64,000 bases of DNA from Cognataquiflexum gelatinilyticum (lineage in GTDB: Bacteria; Bacteroidota; Bacteroidia; Cytophagales; Cyclobacteriaceae): NCBI RefSeq assembly GCF_024813435.1, contig NZ_JANAEZ010000002.1:620001-684000 (forward strand), given 5' to 3'. This document shows, piece after piece, positions 60,903 through 64,000 of this stretch (the first letter of the stretch is position 1; each line of letters starts with the position of its first letter). The notes under the pieces were generated by a model that worked only from the letters and a program-made list of their open reading frames with translations, made no database searches and was not told where the DNA came from. The position numbers and the translations under genes are program-made.

Positions 60903-62267
60903 ATGAAAACCCTCAAAAACACCTTATGTCTTTTCCTGTCCATATTGTTATTGACAGGATGCGACCAATTTCTTGATGTCAAGCCCGACAAAGCCATGGT
61001 GGTACCCCGATCCCTGGAAGACCTCGAAGGGCTTTTGGACGATGATGTCCTCAGAAACATGAATACCGGTCCCGGAATCCCAGTCCTGAGTTCTGATGAT
61101 TTATATACCACAGACCAGGGCTTCATATCCTTATCCAATCTTGAACGCAATGTCTATGCCTGGCAGGAAGAAGTTTTTGCCGGGGAACCGATCATTTCCG
61201 AATGGGCCATACCATACAGACAGGTATTGAATGCAAATCTTGTATTGGAGAATATAGAAAAGGTTGATCCAAAATCCCCCCAGGAACAGACAAAGAAGAA
61301 CACCATAAAGGGCAGGGCACTGTTCTACAGGGCTTTTGCATTCCACCAGCTGATGGAAGCTTTTTCCCTTCCCATTGCAGAATCAAACCCATCTACTTTG
61401 GGGATATTGCTTAGAAAATCAGCAAATATAAATATCCGGTATCAAAGGGCCACATTACCGGAAACCTATGAAACGATTATAGAAGATTTGGAGGAGGCAT
61501 CAACACTTTTACCCGATTTGCCTGATTTCAAATCCAGACCCTCAAAGGCAGCTGCCCATGCGCTTTTGTCAAGGGTATTTCTGTTCGGAGGGGAATACCA
61601 GAAATCACTGGAACAGGCAAACCTTGCATTGGCACTTTTTCCTGAATTACTGGATTACAACAGTGTAAACCCAAGTGCTGCATTTCCATTTTCGGGATAC
61701 CAGGATGAAGTGATTTTCCAGCAGATGGTGACAGGCTATGGCTTTCTTTACTCCAATGAGGTTTTTGTTTCTGAAGAGCTGTTGGACTTCTATGAGGAAA
61801 ATGACCTCAGAAGAACCCTGTTTTTTACAAACGGGGACAGCATGGCGAATTTCCGTGGCAACTATACCGGACAGGTTTTCTTATTTACGGGGATGGCCTC
61901 AGATGAAATCAGATTCAATAAAATGGAATGCCTTGCAAGATTGAATAGGGTAGCAGAAGCCGCTGATATGCTCAATGAATTTTTGGAATCAAGATTTGTT
62001 TCAGGGACTTTTGAACCTTTGGATCTTTCTGTTTCAGGGAGTGCCTTGGAATCAATTTTGAGGGAAAGGAGAAAGTCTCTGCTCTTCAGGGATATCAGGT
62101 GGATGGATTTGCGAAGGCTGAATTCTGACCCTGTTTTTGCAATAGAATTAAAAAGAGAGCTAAACGGAGAGACATTCACTTTGGCTCCAAAAAGTCCGAA
62201 ATATACTTTTCCAATCCCGGATGATGAAATCAGACTGAACAATGTAATTCAAAACCCCAGAAATTAG
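60903..62267 (+). CDS. SusD/RagB-family surface lipoprotein
   Basis: Outer-membrane nutrient-binding partner of the SusC protein. The ATG at 60903 gives a lipoprotein signal (LKNTLCLFLSILLLTGCDQF); an in-frame ATG at 60774 would add an unrelated N-terminus. FLDVKPDKAMVVP just after the lipobox, the TPR-like helical body (GRALFYRAFAFHQLMEAFSL near residue 135), and the C-terminal LRERRKSLLFRDIRWMDLRR, ending YTFPIPDDEIRLNNVIQNPRN-like, are all family hallmarks. It is 454 residues, on the short side for SusD, which is typical of peptide-type RagB members. A strong bidirectional terminator follows. Confidence 0.93.
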   Translation: MKTLKNTLCLFLSILLLTGCDQFLDVKPDKAMVVPRSLEDLEGLLDDDVLRNMNTGPGIPVLSSDDLYTTDQGFISLSNLERNVYAWQEEVFAGEPIISEWAIPYRQVLNANLVLENIEKVDPKSPQEQTKKNTIKGRALFYRAFAFHQLMEAFSLPIAESNPSTLGILLRKSANINIRYQRATLPETYETIIEDLEEASTLLPDLPDFKSRPSKAAAHALLSRVFLFGGEYQKSLEQANLALALFPELLDYNSVNPSAAFPFSGYQDEVIFQQMVTGYGFLYSNEVFVSEELLDFYEENDLRRTLFFTNGDSMANFRGNYTGQVFLFTGMASDEIRFNKMECLARLNRVAEAADMLNEFLESRFVSGTFEPLDLSVSGSALESILRERRKSLLFRDIRWMDLRRLNSDPVFAIELKRELNGETFTLAPKSPKYTFPIPDDEIRLNNVIQNPRN

Positions 62268-62274
62268 AAATAAA

Positions 62275-62303
62275 AGCGGGTTGGACTCCAACCCGCCTTT
62301 TTT
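62275..62303 (+). terminator. Terminator between susD and the DUF6520-like gene
   Basis: GCGGGTTGG-ACT-CCAACCCGC is a perfect 9-bp stem with a 3-base loop followed by a T run, 8 bases past the susD stop. The convergent small gene ends at 62309, so the hairpin probably ends transcripts from both sides. Confidence 0.92.
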
Positions 62304-62308
62304 AAATA

Positions 62309-62575
62309 CTACATCGGACTGAGGGTAATGGGTACAAACACCCCGTTACTGACCACAGGTGCATTGGGCTGAGGTGCAGACCTCAGACAAACCTGGCTCA
62401 AAGGGTTGTCACAGCGGTAATCGATCCCGATCTGGGCATCAGTGGCATCATACCACTCCCCGTTTGCATTTCCATACTTTTCATCCTCGGTGGATACAGG
62501 GGCAAATGCAAATGCAAATACCGCTGCCAACACAAATACCCCTGCACGTAGCAGGTTCATTCCGTTTTTTTTCAT
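62309..62575 (-). CDS. Small secreted two-cysteine protein (DUF6520-like)
   Basis: An 88-residue protein with an N-terminal signal (MNLLRAGVFVLAAVFAFAFA, from residue 6) and a mature part of about 60 residues. The conserved pattern is WYDATDAQIG followed by IDYRCDNPLSQVCLRSA, with cysteines at 55 and 63, matching the DUF6520 family as remembered. The cysteines could form an 8-residue disulfide loop. Genes of this family commonly accompany MauE/DoxX proteins and TlpA/SusCD genes in Bacteroidota, as here. The function is unknown; a processed secreted peptide is an attractive but unproven idea. Confidence 0.75.
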   Translation of the reverse strand: MKKNGMNLLRAGVFVLAAVFAFAFAPVSTEDEKYGNANGEWYDATDAQIGIDYRCDNPLSQVCLRSAPQPNAPVVSNGVFVPITLSPM

Positions 62576-62811
62576 AGTTTTACTTTAAGGTTAAATTGTA
62601 ACACCGGTCGTTTTGGTTTGCACACCTTCCGAGAGGGACGGCCGGTTTTTCCCCCTACTGTCGCCAAGCAGATACCCGTACCCGCTGTGGCATTTCCATA
62701 TCTTTGATTTTTCTAAACTTCCTTCAGCATTTTTCATTATCAATTCTTCCTCATCCTTTATTCTCAATTATTCATTCCTCCATTCTTCTATCCCGACACC
62801 CCAACAACCCT

Positions 62812-62890
62812 GACACCTGTCCGCCGTGGCGGAACCATTAAACCTGTCCGCCGTGGCGAAACAACTACACCTGTCCAACTTGGCAGAGAC
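62812..62890. repeat. Three ~26-bp tandem repeats (CACCTGTCCGCCGTGGCGGA)
   Basis: Three copies, progressively degenerate, with an inner palindrome TCCGCC-GT-GGCGGA. They lie in the 402-base gap between the DUF6520-like and MauE-like genes. The rest of that gap is pyrimidine-rich on the plus strand with nothing recognised. Confidence 0.8.
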
Positions 62891-62977
62891 CCTCAATCCT
62901 ACATTATTATTTCCCACCTTCGGACATACATCATCCTACCTACCACAAATCCATTTTTAATTCTTCATTCATAATTC

Positions 62978-63415
62978 TTAATTATTCACTTTTCCCAACT
63001 TCCAACCCCCTACACCTATTCCCAAAAAAATCAGATTGAACACCAGATGCTCCCACCACCCTAGGGAATCAATCACCCCTCCGCAGCTGCAGGGAACCCT
63101 TCCAAAAATTCCTGTCAATACCAATCCTATATAACCGGAAAAACAGGCCATTAAAATAATTGATATTCTGAATCCGAAATGCCGGGTTTTTGGGATCATC
63201 AGAAGGAGAGAAGTTCCTATTTCGAGCACTGGCAAGCTAAAGAGCAGCATATCTGCCATCCACTTTGGGAACACTTGATTGTACAGCCCGGATTTTGTCC
63301 CTTCCCAGTCAAAAAGCTTACTTAGTCCCGTATAAAAAAATAGAAAACAAAGCAGTACTGCTGCTACATCAGTGGCCAAATGCCTATGCTTTCTTAATTT
63401 GCCATGCCCAATCAT
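62978..63415 (-). CDS. MauE/DoxX-like redox-associated membrane protein
   Basis: A 145-residue inner-membrane protein with four predicted helices (about 15-33, 54-73, 82-105 and 123-140), in the MauE/DoxX family. MauE helps form disulfides during methylamine dehydrogenase maturation. A conserved extracytoplasmic cysteine pair lies in VPCSCGG (109 and 111). The neighbours on the same strand (secreted cysteine peptide) and the TlpA/SusCD set suggest that it helps oxidise or reduce the cysteines of the exported peptide; that is inference. Confidence 0.85.
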   Translation of the reverse strand: MIGHGKLRKHRHLATDVAAVLLCFLFFYTGLSKLFDWEGTKSGLYNQVFPKWMADMLLFSLPVLEIGTSLLLMIPKTRHFGFRISIILMACFSGYIGLVLTGIFGRVPCSCGGVIDSLGWWEHLVFNLIFLGIGVGGWKLGKVNN

Positions 63416-63745
63416 ACCTTTTTATTTTGACTGAAATAAAATTAAGGCACTGCAGGTACCAATGGAAAAATACCTGGCAGGAAAATAAAATGACCTGTAA
63501 AATTCTGCCTGTAGGCGGGATTTTTGGGTATGTACCAAATATTTTCGTAAATAAACTTGCGTTTTTCGGTATTTGTATTTTAAATTAAACTACTTTAATA
63601 AGTAGATGAAGCAGGTGTGGGCCTCCTTCTTGGTGGAAAGAAGAAAGTTTTTCATCATTTTCTTTTTTCAGTTATACTGCTTCCGGTTCTTTTTGACCAT
63701 AAAGCAGGAAATCTTATCGGTTTTAAAACTTTTGCTGCTGTACAA

Positions 63746-64000
63746 ATGGAATCTTTAATGGTTAAAATGAAAAATGATTATGATTCTTTAATGGTAATTC
63801 CACTGGAAGAATATTTAGAACTCATGCCTTACCTTACTTTCAAAAAATACCCCAAAAACACCGTCCTTAAGGGTGCTTCTGATGTGGAATCTGTGAGTAG
63901 ATACCTTTTTGAGGGGCTGATCGGACTTTTTGAAAATAGAGAGGAGGACACTGTTTGTAGAAGGATTTATTGCCCTAATGACACAGTATGTGACTTTGAT
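63746..64000 (+). CDS. Cyclic-nucleotide-binding-domain (Crp/Fnr-like) regulator, cut by window end
   Basis: An open frame runs from the ATG at 63746 to the last base (85 codons); ATGs at 63758 and 63767 are alternative starts. It reads MPYLTFKKYPKNTVLKGASD, then YLFEGLIGLFEN, which fits the beta-roll core of Crp/Fnr-type regulators. The C-terminal half, including any helix-turn-helix, lies outside the window. It sits next to the MauE and DUF6520 genes and divergent from them, so it may regulate that locus. Confidence 0.65.
   Translation, partial: MESLMVKMKNDYDSLMVIPLEEYLELMPYLTFKKYPKNTVLKGASDVESVSRYLFEGLIGLFENREEDTVCRRIYCPNDTVCDFD

Noticed and set aside
57386..62267. Polysaccharide utilisation locus
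   Set aside because: A SusC/SusD pair is present, but no glycoside hydrolase, lyase or sulfatase lies within the same cluster; the sulfatase, GH127 and GH1 genes are 12-50 kb away.
1..64000. rRNA and tRNA genes
   Set aside because: No stretch resembling conserved rRNA or a tRNA cloverleaf with a T-loop was recognised by eye. A covariance-model scan would be needed to exclude a single tRNA.

Overview
The window looks like a chromosome segment of a free-living Bacteroidota, probably Cytophagales close to Algoriphagus/Belliella-type Cyclobacteriaceae. This is an inference from SusC/SusD and TlpA genes, many lipoproteins with short signal peptides, FISUMP and DUF6520-type proteins, TAnnTTTG promoter elements, weak Shine-Dalgarno sequences and moderate GC. 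No rRNA, tRNA or CRISPR array was recognised.

0-26 kb is mostly metabolic and regulatory: a fused L-serine dehydratase; an exported esterase next to a CotH-kinase lipoprotein; a transmembrane XRE regulator; a GH127 arabinofuranosidase; AlkB; a BlaI/BlaR1 pair whose two operators coincide with the -33 and -7 promoter boxes; a TlpA lipoprotein; a citrate-type transporter with an AtuA pair; a sulfatase; two AraC regulators; an isoquinoline-1-oxidoreductase-like molybdenum hydroxylase; and a Crp/Fnr regulator. 26-36 kb is accessory: a FISUMP lipoprotein, an unknown protein, an ABM-domain protein, then an IS200-like (RAYT-type) transposase inside a tandem array of about 141-bp units. Each unit carries three palindromes plus a copy of the last ~14 codons of the adjacent type IIG restriction-modification gene. 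A second family of dispersed hairpin repeats abuts a broken truncated-haemoglobin gene.

36-47 kb encodes envelope and secreted functions: two porins, an amidohydrolase, a periplasmic glutaminase, a GH1 beta-glucosidase, an alpha/beta hydrolase and two DUF1254/DUF1214 lipoproteins. 47-54.5 kb is AT-rich and looks like a small defence or mobile island: decayed copies of a small gene's 5' end, a three-gene operon ending in an MBL-fold hydrolase and bracketed by copies of one hairpin repeat, a GHKL-ATPase/PD-(D/E)xK fusion with a long inverted repeat in front of it, and an XRE regulator.

55-64 kb is an export and nutrient locus: a TlpA protein whose signal-peptide region is filled with simple repeats, SusC, SusD, a small secreted two-cysteine DUF6520-like peptide, a MauE/DoxX redox membrane protein, and the start of a cyclic-nucleotide-binding-domain regulator cut by the window end.

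The strongest candidate for a previously undescribed system is the RAYT/palindrome array carrying repeated copies of a restriction gene's 3' end (30.9-32.3 kb), next to a type IIG gene whose specificity segment has a different base composition from the rest of the gene. Second are the MBL three-gene cassette and the DUF6520-MauE-TlpA-SusCD locus.
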